From assembly GCA_040080835.1 (NCBI GenBank), contig JBEBHP010000007.1, positions 1-64,000 on the forward strand: a DNA stretch of 64,000 nucleotides, written 5' to 3'. The stretch's first letter is position 1, and every line of letters starts with the position of its first letter. This stretch comes from SZUA-430 sp040080835. Lineage in GTDB: Bacteria > Pseudomonadota > Alphaproteobacteria > Micropepsales > Micropepsaceae. Both the position numbers and the translations under genes were made by a program. Of the stretch, positions 1 through 8,673 are shown in pieces. The notes below the pieces were generated by a model. The model did not search any database. It was not told the origin of the DNA and worked only from the letters and a program-made list of their open reading frames with translations.

Positions 1-66
1 CGGCGCTACCTGATTGGGCAAAATGACCGGATGGCCCCTGGGTGGCAGGGACAAGCCCTGCCATGA
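1..66 (+). CDS. possible 3' end of a gene cut by the window edge
   Basis: Frame 1 is open from the first base to a TGA at 64-66, giving a 21-residue tail rich in Gly, Gln and Arg. The other two forward frames hit stops within 25 bases. The stretch is too short to recognise, and an open run of this length can occur by chance. From 67 to about 228 I see no convincing gene or RNA; an AGGAGG at 75-80 is not followed by a usable reading frame. Confidence 0.2.
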   Translation, partial: RRYLIGQNDRMAPGWQGQALP

Positions 67-228
67 CGAATAAAAGGAGGTCGAACTGAACCGGACAGCT
101 GTAGCGAAGGCGGACCAGGCCAGTGTAGGGAGGATTGGTTTGAGAGGGAGCACATCCCTTCTTCTGTCTTCTCCCATTGAGGGATCTACCTACGCCGAGC
201 GAAGCACTTCTGCAGCCTTCGCGAACCG

Positions 229-1323
229 TCAGTTCGACGCCGGATAGCGTCTGACTAACCGCTGCTGTCGAATGTAGGCTGCGGCGAGCGCGCGCCATCC
301 GACAGGCTTGTAACCGCGTTCGCGCATCCGGTGCGCCAGCGCAAACAGCAGGCGCTGCTTTGCAAATATGCCAGAGAAGGCTTCAAACAGTGACAGGCGC
401 GGATCCCAGTTCTGTATCGCTTCCGAACCGGCGCCATTTATTTCAATGATCGTGAAACGCCCCGCCTTCAACGCGGCGAGCGATTCAAACTTTACGTCGA
501 AGCGGCCATAGTGAAATCCGCCAACCGACTTCGCGATGGCATCGACGGCCGCTTCAAGCGCGGGCGTGATATGAACCGACAAATTCTCGTATCGTCCGCC
601 CACGCGAACCGAGGCGACTGTCGTAAGTTCAATCCGTTCGCCGGCCGCAGGCACGCGCGCCGCGCCACCGCAACCCAGTTGATCGAGATAGAGTGACGAC
701 TTGTGTTGCATACGACCATCAGCAGCGATCAGATCGCCAATGCTTCGAATGCCATCTCCTTCGACGTGAGGCGCATGACGAACCGTCAGCGCTGTGACAT
801 GGCCATCTGTGGCGCCCGCTTCACGTATATATAAAATACCCGCCTCGTTCTTCTCGTGTGCAAAGCGCTGCAACAGAAAGGTGGCGTCACTCGGAAACGC
901 GCGCGAATAGTCCCGCAGCCCGTCGTCGCTCTCGATCCGGCGCACCCCGTAACCGCACCAGCCGATATCGGGCTTCGCGATCAGCGGAAAAGTCAGACCT
1001 GCCTGAAGGCGAATCGCGACCGCATCTGCACCGGGCTGGACCTGGAAAGTGTCCGCCACCCATTCACCAAATCGCCGGTCTATCGGCTCAAGATAGGAAA
1101 ACTTCGACTCCCCGGCCAATCCGCCGGTTTCAATTCCCGGATTGAGAGCCGAGGGCAGTGTTGCGCTTCGGTAAATCAGCGCAAGCCACAACCAATGAGC
1201 GACCAGAGGCACGCAAAGCAGCCATTTTGGCAGGGCGTCGATGGGCGCAGGCCGCGGCCGGGTGCCACCGAGGGAACCTTGGCCCGCACCATTTGTTATC
1301 TCCTTGTGGGTCAGTCCGACCAT
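229..1323 (-). CDS. ATP-grasp domain protein
   Basis: Probable ATP-grasp ligase-like protein of about 364 residues. A Lys-Pro-x-x-Gly-x-x-Gly-x-Gly loop lies near residue 116, FDVKF near 275 and an EINGAGSE Mg-binding type motif near 294, in the order expected for ATP-grasp enzymes. A hydrophobic stretch rich in Trp and Leu near residues 34-52 suggests a membrane-associated N-terminus. The substrate is not evident. The start is uncertain: ATG codons at 1335 and 1323 are both in frame. A good AAGGAG at 1300-1305 is followed by an ATG that is out of frame. The gene is divergent from the DedA-like gene and the two start codons overlap. Confidence 0.6.
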   Translation of the reverse strand: MVGLTHKEITNGAGQGSLGGTRPRPAPIDALPKWLLCVPLVAHWLWLALIYRSATLPSALNPGIETGGLAGESKFSYLEPIDRRFGEWVADTFQVQPGADAVAIRLQAGLTFPLIAKPDIGWCGYGVRRIESDDGLRDYSRAFPSDATFLLQRFAHEKNEAGILYIREAGATDGHVTALTVRHAPHVEGDGIRSIGDLIAADGRMQHKSSLYLDQLGCGGAARVPAAGERIELTTVASVRVGGRYENLSVHITPALEAAVDAIAKSVGGFHYGRFDVKFESLAALKAGRFTIIEINGAGSEAIQNWDPRLSLFEAFSGIFAKQRLLFALAHRMRERGYKPVGWRALAAAYIRQQRLVRRYPASN

Positions 1324-1945
1324 GAGATCACGCATCGCCATGACCCTCGCAGCAGATATCGTCACATCGGACACCGTCTACGGGCCGTTGCTTTATGTGT
1401 CCTTGTACCTTGGAACGTTCCTCCATGAAGGGGCCGCGATTGCAGCCGGTGCGGCGTGTCTCCTTTCGGATCAATCGACGGCGCTGTGGACCGCGACCGT
1501 TCTCATCGCCGGGATCGTCACCTGCGACCTGGGTGTCTATGGCCTCGGTGCATTGGCGCGACGCAGCCTGTGGCTGCAACGCCTCCTCGGCGTCAGCACA
1601 CGCGACGATGTCCAAACCTGGTCCGGCAATCACCTGCTTCCGATCGTCGCAATGTGCCGCGTCGTGCCGGGCTTGTTGTTTCCGACGTTCTTGTCTTATG
1701 GCTGGCGCGGCGTCCCCTTTCGTCGCTTCGCCATGACAACGATTGCCGTCAACGTGATTTACGTGCCACTTCTGCTGGCGCTGTTCGTTCAGTTCGGCTT
1801 TCAGATTGCGCAACTGATTCAGCATTGGCCCACGGTGTCGCTCATTGCGCCGACAACTGCGGGGACAGTGTTGGTCTCACGGTGGTTACTGGCGCGCCGG
1901 GGACAGCGTCTCGCAGCGCTCGAGCACTTGCAGCCGGCAGCTTGA
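1322..1945 (+). CDS. DedA/VTT-domain membrane protein
   Basis: A 207-residue polytopic membrane protein of the DedA/VTT (SNARE-associated) type. It has hydrophobic segments near residues 18-35, 55-75, 110-125, 135-160 and 170-190. The central region, with CRVVPGLLFPTFLSYGW followed by FRRFA, resembles the R-x-x-P-G substrate-site motif of DedA proteins, which are implicated in undecaprenyl-phosphate or phospholipid scrambling. The start is either ATG 1322 or ATG 1340. The 3' end overlaps the convergent diiron oxidase gene by about 104 bases, and the start overlaps that of the divergent ATP-grasp gene. Confidence 0.7.
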   Translation: MRSRIAMTLAADIVTSDTVYGPLLYVSLYLGTFLHEGAAIAAGAACLLSDQSTALWTATVLIAGIVTCDLGVYGLGALARRSLWLQRLLGVSTRDDVQTWSGNHLLPIVAMCRVVPGLLFPTFLSYGWRGVPFRRFAMTTIAVNVIYVPLLLALFVQFGFQIAQLIQHWPTVSLIAPTTAGTVLVSRWLLARRGQRLAALEHLQPAA

Positions 1946-2810
1946 ACGTTCTTCGGTATCGTTCGAAACATCGCTCCCCGCACCACAGGCGCATGATCGC
2001 TCCTTCTGCAATCGCTGTTGCGCAGCGCGGATCGTCTGCGACCAGCGGCTTGAGCACTTCCTCGATCCAGGCGCGCGCATGCTTGATGTCCAGCGTAGCG
2101 TGAAGCGCAAAATAGTGTCTCGCGCCAACGGGAATACCAAGGCGGCGCAAACCTGCATTCACGTGACCCACGCGGGTTGGTGCGGTCAGTTCGATCACGC
2201 CAAGCGCCCCGACCGAGTGAAACGCAAACCGCCGATTGCAGGCGAACGCCATCATGAGGTTCGCCAGCGCCAGCGCCTCCGGCACGGTGGTGTCGTGTGT
2301 CGGCGAAATGTCCAGCAGCGTTGCCAGCCGGCTCAGCATCGGGCCATGCATGCCTTCTGGCGCGCCGCGTCCCATCTCATCCCAATAGTTGCGTGCCATC
2401 TCGAGTTTTGCGCGCTGCGGCATCTTGATCTGTGTAAGTGCAACAAGGTCTTCGAACCCCGCTTCGCCCGCGACTTCCTGTTCGAGAAACCAGCGCATCT
2501 CAGGAAGACTGGCGTGCTCCGCGAGCCAGGGAAACAGGAGATCGCCCTGGCCAGGACCCGCATCGCGCAGGTCTTCAAACCACGCGCCAAACGCGTCAGC
2601 CTGAACCGGCACATCGGCAACCAGCGGTGCGATTTGCCGACGCAGATCTTCGATGAACCCACCTTCAAGCCGCGCGACTTCGCGGTCTTCCGCAACATCA
2701 TCCGGCCCTCCGGCATCGGGAAATTGCGGCTCAAGCCGACGCGCGTTGAAGCGCGCCAGGACTAAGTGCGTCTGAGAGCCATCAATGTCAGGCGACGGGC
2801 TGCGAACCAT
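1842..2810 (-). CDS. heme-oxygenase-like diiron oxidase (HDO), 'iron-containing redox enzyme' family
   Basis: All-helical protein of about 322 residues with the ligand pattern of heme-oxygenase-like diiron oxidases/oxygenases (UndA, CADD and relatives). It has E145 in DEMGRG, H155 in GMHGP, E207 in GVIELTAP, and H237-x3-D241-x2-H244. The 62-residue gap from E145 to E207 and the H-x3-D-x2-H triad match CADD-type spacing. The start is ATG 2810, preceded by CTGGAGG at normal distance; the open frame runs further upstream but only inside the methyltransferase gene. It overlaps the methyltransferase 3' end by 23 bases, so the two are probably translationally coupled. The substrate cannot be read from the sequence; known members do decarboxylation, N-oxygenation or C-C cleavage. 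Confidence 0.75.
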   Translation of the reverse strand: MVRSPSPDIDGSQTHLVLARFNARRLEPQFPDAGGPDDVAEDREVARLEGGFIEDLRRQIAPLVADVPVQADAFGAWFEDLRDAGPGQGDLLFPWLAEHASLPEMRWFLEQEVAGEAGFEDLVALTQIKMPQRAKLEMARNYWDEMGRGAPEGMHGPMLSRLATLLDISPTHDTTVPEALALANLMMAFACNRRFAFHSVGALGVIELTAPTRVGHVNAGLRRLGIPVGARHYFALHATLDIKHARAWIEEVLKPLVADDPRCATAIAEGAIMRLWCGERCFERYRRTFKLPAASARALRDAVPGAPVTTVRPTLSPQLSAQ

Positions 2811-3774
2811 TTGCCAAACCTCCAGGAGCTGTAACAGTGAGGACGACAGCTGCAATTCGATCGACCGCCGCGTAAGTGGGCTCGTCAAGCTCTTCACCGA
2901 ACACGTCGGGATCGTACTCTTCATAAGTGAATGTGCAGTCGGTCAAACGCGGAACAACCGCTTGGCGAAACCGGTCGGCGCCCTGAACGACGGGAGCGCC
3001 AGTGTAAAGCAGCAGGCAACCGCCCGGCACGAGGCGAGGCAGGGCTTCATCCACGATGCGCAAGGACAGGTCAAAGCCCAATGCGCCACCGCCGTGACGA
3101 TAGACCCGCTCGGCGCCATCGACGAGATAGGGCGGATTTGCAATGATGATGTTGGCTGATTCCGGAATGTGACTGGCAATGTCACTATGAACCGTATGCG
3201 CCTGCGGGATCCGGTTGATGGCAGCGTTGATGGTTGCAAAGCGGACCGCCGCCAGGTTGATGTCGCCCAGTATCAGGTCGACCTGAGCGTGTCTTGGCAG
3301 GAGAGATCGCAGATAAATTCCCCCAGCCCCGCTGCCACAACCGATATCGACGATTGTCTGCGCGACGCCATTGCTCTTTCCACCAAATGTGGCTTGCAGC
3401 GCTCTTGCAAAGCGATAGGTGTCGGGTCCAAAAAAAACCGCATCCTCAGCTTCGGTGGGAAATGCGGAGTGCATGAACAGGAGTTGATCCAGCGACGAAA
3501 ATCGCACAGTGCTTCGACAGAGATTGCCGTGAGGGGCAATCGCGTCGCCGTCGCGGAGCAAGTTCAGCAAGTCCTCGGGCAATATTTCTGGCAAAAAGGG
3601 GCGGCTCCAACCGAAGACATCTTCGAGTGTCACAGCAAGCTGGTTGGCACTGCGGGCATTGACGCGCGCATGGGTAGCTGGCGTCACCGTGGTGAAACGG
3701 TAGCCGCGCCACAGCAACTGTCGCCCCAAAGCGACGAGCGCCGCATCGCGATGGTGCAGGCTCGAATCGAACAT
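2788..3774 (-). CDS. class I SAM-dependent methyltransferase with NPPY motif
   Basis: A 328-residue protein. Residues 142-149 read VDIGCGSG, the SAM-binding motif I, followed by a GDIN motif II near 170. NPPY at 213-216 is the catalytic signature of N-methyltransferases acting on amide or exocyclic nitrogens (HemK/PrmC, RsmC, TrmN6-like). The N-terminal 110 residues form a separate, less recognisable domain, as in RsmC- or PrmC-like enzymes. The gene is first in a leftward pair with the diiron oxidase, and divergent from the SDR gene across a 172-base gap. The target (protein, RNA or small molecule) is not determinable; the link to an oxidase argues for a small molecule. Confidence 0.8.
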   Translation of the reverse strand: MFDSSLHHRDAALVALGRQLLWRGYRFTTVTPATHARVNARSANQLAVTLEDVFGWSRPFLPEILPEDLLNLLRDGDAIAPHGNLCRSTVRFSSLDQLLFMHSAFPTEAEDAVFFGPDTYRFARALQATFGGKSNGVAQTIVDIGCGSGAGGIYLRSLLPRHAQVDLILGDINLAAVRFATINAAINRIPQAHTVHSDIASHIPESANIIIANPPYLVDGAERVYRHGGGALGFDLSLRIVDEALPRLVPGGCLLLYTGAPVVQGADRFRQAVVPRLTDCTFTYEEYDPDVFGEELDEPTYAAVDRIAAVVLTVTAPGGLANGSQPVA

Positions 3775-3946
3775 TCACAACCTCATCGGACCAAAACGCC
3801 TATCCGGCGTGGTTGTTCCCGACGTCGCATGATTTTGCATATGGCAGGCCCTTGGCCCTCTACGGGCATTTTTCCCCCTTGCACCCCAAACGGCACCGCG
3901 CCACTTTGCGCCCGAACAAGCATAGTCGCGCCGACACGGAACCTGC

Positions 3947-4693
3947 ATGACCAACCAGAACTTCGACCTCTCCGGCAAGACAGCACTCATCACCGGCGGC
4001 AGCCGTGGCCTGGGCCTTGAAATGGCCAAGGCTTTTGCCGGGGCTGGCTGCAACATCGCCATTGCAAGCCGCAAGGCCGAAGCCTGTGAAGCGGCGGCGG
4101 CAGAGATACGCAAGCTCGGTCGCAAGGCTGAAAGCTTTCCCTGCCACGTCGGCCAATGGTCGGCCCTGGACCCGCTGGTCGACGCCGTTTACGCCAGGTT
4201 GGGGCGCATCGACATCCTGGTGAACAATGCCGGCATGTCCCCGCTTGCGCCATCATCGGTCGAAACCAGCGAAGAACTTTTCGACAAGGTGATCGGTGTG
4301 AACTTCAAGGGCCCCTACCGGCTGACCGCACTCGTCGGCTCGCGCATGGTTCGTGACGGCGGCGGTGCGATCATCAACATCTCGTCAACCGGCGCGATCC
4401 GGCCCCAGCCGCGCTTCATTCCCTATGCAGGTGCAAAAGCTGCGCTCAATGCCATCACCAAGGGCTTCGCACTGGAATACACGCCGACCGTTCGCGTCAA
4501 CGCGATCATGGCAGGTCCGTTCCTGACCGACATCGCCAAGGCGTGGGAGCCCGAAGCCCGCGAGAAGGCGCCCAACATCCTGGGCCGTCCCGGCAAGCCG
4601 CACGAAATCGTGACCGCCGCACTCTACCTCGCGAGCCCGTCATCAAGCTTCGTCACGGGTTCTGTCATCAACTGTGACGGCGGCGTGATGTAA
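3947..4693 (+). CDS. short-chain dehydrogenase/reductase (SDR)
   Basis: Classical SDR of 248 residues. The NAD(P)-binding TGGSRGLG is at 16-23, NNAG near residue 90, a Ser-Ser in IINISSTG, and the catalytic YxxxK as YAGAK near 160. The C-terminus, with FVTGSVINCDGG, is typical of FabG-like members. It is followed after 5 bases by the DadA-like oxidoreductase gene, so the two form an operon. It probably oxidises or reduces a hydroxy or keto intermediate linked to the amine oxidised by its neighbour; that link is inference. Confidence 0.85.
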   Translation: MTNQNFDLSGKTALITGGSRGLGLEMAKAFAGAGCNIAIASRKAEACEAAAAEIRKLGRKAESFPCHVGQWSALDPLVDAVYARLGRIDILVNNAGMSPLAPSSVETSEELFDKVIGVNFKGPYRLTALVGSRMVRDGGGAIINISSTGAIRPQPRFIPYAGAKAALNAITKGFALEYTPTVRVNAIMAGPFLTDIAKAWEPEAREKAPNILGRPGKPHEIVTAALYLASPSSSFVTGSVINCDGGVM

Positions 4694-4698
4694 TCGCA

Positions 4699-5961
4699 AT
4701 GCACGTCGTCATCATCGGAGCAGGCCTGGTCGGCATCACATCTGCCTATGCGCTGAACAAACTTGGCGCAAAGGTGACCGTCATTGACCGGCGTGAAGGC
4801 GCAGGCCTCGAGACCAGCTTCGCCAACGCCGCCCTGATGCATCCAAGCCTGGTTGACCCGTGGAACTCGCCTGGCGTGGGCTGGGACATGCTGCGCTGGC
4901 TGGGCCGCGAGGACGCACCGATGCTGATGCATCTCGCACAGCTGCCATCGCTCTCGCTGTGGGGGCTGAGGTTCCTTGCAGAGTCGCGGCCGGCACGCCA
5001 CCAGGCCAACACGCTGAAGAACCTGCACCTGGCCCTGCTCTCTCGGCGCGAGATGACGGCCCTTCGTGGCGATACCGGCATTTCGTTTCACTGGAAGAAA
5101 ACGGGAGTCCTTTCGATCAGCCGCAGCGCACAAGCGTTCGCCGCATCGCAGACAGCAGCGGGCCGCCTGGCACCGTTCGGCGTCAACTTCCAGACGCTTG
5201 ATCGCGACGAAACTGTTGCTGCCGAGCCCGCCCTGAAGCCGATCGCCGGCGTGATCGCTGGCAGTGTTCACTTCGTCGATGACGAACGCGGTGATCCATT
5301 CCTGTTCGCGCAGGGCATGACTGAAGTCCTTTCAAAACACGGCGTTGAATTTCGTTTCAATACGCCCGTCATCGAAGTGGTGCAGGAATCCGGATCCATC
5401 AGGGCTGTCAGAACTGCCGGCGGCGACATTTCCGGCGACGCCTATGTACTGGCGGCAGGAAGCTTCAGCGTACCGCTTGCGCGCCCTCTAGGCATCAATG
5501 TGCCCGTGCGACCGGCCAAGGGATACTCCGCCACGATCACGTGCAAAGGCAACCCCGACGCTCCGAAAAACCCGGTCTCGGACAATGGGGTCCACGCGGC
5601 CGTGACACCTGTCGACGACGAACGCGTTCGTATTGCAGGCACGGCAGAGTTTGCAGGCTATGACGCCACTATCCGGCAGCCGCGCATCGACTACCTGATG
5701 TCGGTGCTGGGCAAGATCTATCCCAGGCTTGCTGCGAACGTGCATCCCGATGATTGCACGTTCTGGGCGGGCCTGCGGCCGATGAGCTTTGATGGCGTCC
5801 CCACGATCAGCCGCACGAAGCTCTCGAACCTATTCCTGAACACGGGACACGGTCATATTGGCTGGACGACAGCTGCGGGTTCCGCGCGCCTCGTGGCGGA
5901 CATGATCCTCGACCGCAAGGCTGAACTCGACCTGAGCAACTACAGCATCGACAGGTTCTAA
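4699..5961 (+). CDS. DadA-like FAD-dependent D-amino acid dehydrogenase
   Basis: A 420-residue FAD oxidoreductase of the DAO/DadA superfamily. It has the N-terminal dinucleotide fold IIGAGLVG at 4-11 with an acidic end of beta-2 (VIDRREGAG). The ETSFANAA segment follows, as in DadA, and the C-terminal FAD-contacting region includes WAGLRPMSFDGVP and NTGHGHIGWT. Family members deaminate D-amino acids or related secondary amines to 2-oxo acids and pass electrons to the quinone pool. Length agrees with DadA (about 415-435). It is the second gene of an operon with the SDR. The exact substrate is unknown, so the gene name dadA is not assigned. Confidence 0.8.
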   Translation: MHVVIIGAGLVGITSAYALNKLGAKVTVIDRREGAGLETSFANAALMHPSLVDPWNSPGVGWDMLRWLGREDAPMLMHLAQLPSLSLWGLRFLAESRPARHQANTLKNLHLALLSRREMTALRGDTGISFHWKKTGVLSISRSAQAFAASQTAAGRLAPFGVNFQTLDRDETVAAEPALKPIAGVIAGSVHFVDDERGDPFLFAQGMTEVLSKHGVEFRFNTPVIEVVQESGSIRAVRTAGGDISGDAYVLAAGSFSVPLARPLGINVPVRPAKGYSATITCKGNPDAPKNPVSDNGVHAAVTPVDDERVRIAGTAEFAGYDATIRQPRIDYLMSVLGKIYPRLAANVHPDDCTFWAGLRPMSFDGVPTISRTKLSNLFLNTGHGHIGWTTAAGSARLVADMILDRKAELDLSNYSIDRF

Positions 5962-6508
5962 TTGTCGTTCCACGACGCCGCGCTGCGCTTGACGTGGGCG
6001 TGCACCATGAATGTTCCGCCAATCCTCAACGATTGTTCATGTCCTGCCGACACCGCAAATCAGCATTTCCGCAGCGAATTCAGGGAGATTCCCGCCCGCG
6101 TTGTCGATTGCCATTGCAAGGCACTGGATTAAACCGGTTGCACCTACCATGTAGAATGAAGCGTGAGTTTGACCGAACCTGCACCGGGTGCAGGCATTCA
6201 GACTGGAGCAGCGCCCGAAAGGCGCACGCCGTACCGATGCGGTCCAACGTTGATCGCTAGATCTTCTCATCCGGCCTGTTGGTCAATAAGCGCGATTTGA
6301 TGTGCGCCTGTTGGTTGACGACGTTTCAGCGTCTCTAAGCTGCCAATAACGTCGCGATAGCCTTTCATGTTTGACGGTATTCAAGCCGATCCGTCAATCT
6401 GATCAGAAATGATTGTCCTGTCCCCACAAGCCATGCACGTGGGTGACGTTGAATTGGAAACAAATCTCCGCTTCATACGCGGACGCAAGGTGCCCTGATT
6501 GAATCGAT
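5962..6508 (+). other. 547-base non-coding stretch
   Basis: No convincing gene on either strand; the short open frames have no ribosome site or family resemblance. It contains a pair of 10-base direct repeats (annotated separately). The second half is less GC-rich than its surroundings, which fits a promoter region for the LuxR-type gene. Confidence 0.5.
6274..6315 (+). repeat. direct repeat GCCTGTTGGT, two copies 32 bases apart
   Basis: GCCTGTTGGT occurs at 6274-6283 and again at 6306-6315, in the same orientation and about three helical turns apart. The copies lie roughly 200 bases before the LuxR-type gene. They could be a paired operator site or chance. Confidence 0.4.
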
Positions 6509-7240
6509 ATGCTGAACAATCTCGACGTCCATATCCAGTTTGGCACTGCCCTTCGAACGCTGACGTCGGAGCTCGACAACGCGTCCCTGTGGGCGTCCGT
6601 CAAGAGTGCCGCAAGCACGCTGGGGTGCTCCTATGTATCAGCTGTCAATGTCAGGAAGCTCGCTGACGGTGCCGACACCGCCGTATATTACTCGGACCTC
6701 CCGACCGAAATATTCCCGAAACTCGAAAAAGAAGACCTCATTCTGGATCACCCGATTGTGAAGCGCAGCTTCGCTTCTCCGGAACCATTCACGATTTCGA
6801 GTCTGCGCGCTCAGTCCGAGCCGGTCGACAAACGCTGGGTCGAATTGCTCCATCAGACTGTCGCTGGAGGCGACGCCCTGATCATCCCCGTCCACGACCG
6901 GAAAGAGCTCGAGGCCATTTTTGTGTTTGGCGGTGAGCGTCCCGATTTCAGTCCGTTGACGCGCGCCATGCTCCAGGTACTGGCGTACGCCGCAATTTCT
7001 GCCCGGCTGGTCGCTGAAAAAAGAGGTGCACAGGCCAGTGACTACGGCCTCACCTTGCGCGAACTTCAGTGCCTGAGGGTTGTTGCCCAGGGCAGGATCG
7101 ACCCCGACATCGGCCAGATGTTCAGCATCAGCGCCCGAACGGTTCGCTTTCATGTCGACAACGCCAAGCGCAAGCTCGGCGTCGATACGAGGCTGCAGGC
7201 CATCGCAAAGGCAATGCGCGAGAAAATCTTCGAAATCTAG
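6509..7240 (+). CDS. LuxR-family regulator with autoinducer-binding-like domain (solo)
   Basis: A 243-residue transcription factor. The C-terminus is a LuxR-type helix-turn-helix (LTLRELQCLRVVAQG, then ISARTVRFHVDNAKRKLGV). The first 165 residues look like an autoinducer-binding domain, with HPIV and PEPF at places where AHL receptors have DP-V and PF-W. The tryptophan, tyrosine and aspartate that hold acyl-homoserine lactones in TraR and LasR are not apparent: His replaces the Asp before Pro, and no W-x3-Y precedes it. No luxI-type synthase is in the window. Probably a solo receptor for a different signal; that is inference. Confidence 0.8.
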   Translation: MLNNLDVHIQFGTALRTLTSELDNASLWASVKSAASTLGCSYVSAVNVRKLADGADTAVYYSDLPTEIFPKLEKEDLILDHPIVKRSFASPEPFTISSLRAQSEPVDKRWVELLHQTVAGGDALIIPVHDRKELEAIFVFGGERPDFSPLTRAMLQVLAYAAISARLVAEKRGAQASDYGLTLRELQCLRVVAQGRIDPDIGQMFSISARTVRFHVDNAKRKLGVDTRLQAIAKAMREKIFEI

Positions 7241-7265
7241 AATTGCCGCGTGATCCGGTTTGCAA

Positions 7266-7907
7266 TCAGTTCAGGCCGAACGCGCTCTTGATGCCGTCGA
7301 TTGTGAACTGTGCAGCCAGTGCCGCAAGGATGATGCCGAAGACTTTCGTCACGATGGCGGCAGCCGTCGCACTCATCATGTGACTGACGCGTGCAGCGAC
7401 CAGAAACACGCCAAGCGTCAGCGCGAGATTGACACCGACACCGGCAAGGACTGCCACGCGTGCGATGATGTCATCGTGCTTGGCAAAAAGCAGCATGATC
7501 GACGCGATCGAGCCTGGCCCCGCAATCAGGGGGATCGCCAGCGGAAACACCGAAATGTCCTCGTGCTCGCCAGGATGGGCTCTACGCTCTTCAAGCACCT
7601 TTTCATTCCGGGCTTCGCGTCGCTGGGTACGGGTCTCAAACAGCATGTCGAGCGCAATGATGAAAAGCAGAAGGCCTCCGGCGATCCGGAACGCGTCAAG
7701 GCTGACATGGAGCTTGTCCAGGACCCATTCGCCGCCAAAGGCAAACCCGAACAGGATGCATGTCGCAATCGCGACACTCTTCCACGCCATGTAATGCCGC
7801 CAGTTCAGCGGCATGTCCTGCGTAAGCGTCGTGAACAGCGGTGTACAACCGGGCGGGTCGATCACGACGAAGAAGGTAACAAGCGACGCGACAAAAATCT
7901 CAAACAA
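7266..7907 (-). CDS. MarC family integral membrane protein
   Basis: A 213-residue protein with six predicted membrane segments. It has the MarC-family features FFVVIDPPGCTPLF near the N-terminus and FPLAIPLIAGPGSIA in the middle. The function of MarC proteins is unknown; the original link to antibiotic resistance was withdrawn. The start is TTG at 7907, the only usable initiation codon after an in-frame TGA upstream; no strong ribosome site precedes it. The gene is convergent with the LuxR-type gene. Confidence 0.85.
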   Translation of the reverse strand: MFEIFVASLVTFFVVIDPPGCTPLFTTLTQDMPLNWRHYMAWKSVAIATCILFGFAFGGEWVLDKLHVSLDAFRIAGGLLLFIIALDMLFETRTQRREARNEKVLEERRAHPGEHEDISVFPLAIPLIAGPGSIASIMLLFAKHDDIIARVAVLAGVGVNLALTLGVFLVAARVSHMMSATAAAIVTKVFGIILAALAAQFTIDGIKSAFGLN

Positions 7908-8145
7908 GGTGAAACCGGCAAGCTTGATGGTGGACGAATCCTGATCGAGAAGATGTCACCCGGAAATGCGCCCGTCCAGCAGCCAAAGGACGCAAGGGGC
8001 TCGCCTCAGGCGCCCTTGTGAAAGGTAAACATGCAGAGAGCAATCACAGGCCGAAACAGGCGCGCACCGCCACGACTGTTTCGCCCCCCGCGAAATTCCG
8101 CCATATTGCGATTAAAAAAAACGCTGTAAGAAACCCCGCCCGTCG

Positions 8146-8673
8146 ATGTCTAACAACATCATGAGCAGGGATCAGGACGACTGGTACATCCGGATCGCGG
8201 AGCAATGGGGCGCAGCCATGCAGCGCATTGCGCGCTCCTGTGAGGCTGACCCGGACCGGCGCCGCGATGTGCTGCAGGAAATGCATGTTGCCGTCTGGAA
8301 AAGCCACCCGCTATTCGATGGCAGGTGCTCGGAACGCACGTGGATCTATCGCATAGCCAGCAACGTAGCTGCAAACCACGTCAATCGCGAACGTCGACGC
8401 AATACACCGCTGGTGTCGCTCGATCGGGCTGGAGACATGGCCAGCAACGACCAGTTCCAGATCGCCGAAAGGGACATCGCACTTCAGAAGCTGTTCACGA
8501 TCATCGACCGTCTCGACAATCCGGACCGCAGCGTCATCACGCTGTACCTCGAAGGTCTGGATGCGGCGACGATCAGTGACGTCACGGGAATGTCACCGGG
8601 AGCCGTTGCGACACGCATTTCACGCATCAAGACACTCCTCGCGCACCATTTCAAGGAGGTTCAGCATGACTGA
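8146..8673 (+). CDS. ECF-type RNA polymerase sigma factor
   Basis: A 175-residue group 4 sigma factor. Region 2 is near residues 20-90 (DVLQEMHVAVWKS, then SERTWIYRIASNVA). Region 4 helix-turn-helix is near 120-170 (LDAATISDVTGMSPGAVATRISRIK). The last 8 bases overlap the next gene, whose own AAGGAGG lies inside this reading frame, so the two are coupled. Such pairing usually means that the second gene product controls the sigma factor at the membrane. A second ATG at 8161 is an alternative start. Confidence 0.85.
   Translation: MSNNIMSRDQDDWYIRIAEQWGAAMQRIARSCEADPDRRRDVLQEMHVAVWKSHPLFDGRCSERTWIYRIASNVAANHVNRERRRNTPLVSLDRAGDMASNDQFQIAERDIALQKLFTIIDRLDNPDRSVITLYLEGLDAATISDVTGMSPGAVATRISRIKTLLAHHFKEVQHD

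Noticed and set aside
1456..2103. Plus-strand open frame across the DedA/oxidase junction
   Set aside because: Arg-rich shadow frame with no domain; both neighbouring genes are better supported.
6000..7300. Quorum-sensing pair with luxI
   Set aside because: No acyl-homoserine-lactone synthase-like frame occurs near the LuxR-type gene or elsewhere in the window.
7260..8021. Long plus-strand open frame opposite marC
   Set aside because: MarC on the minus strand has clear family motifs and membrane segments; the plus frame is charged, repetitive and unlike any protein.
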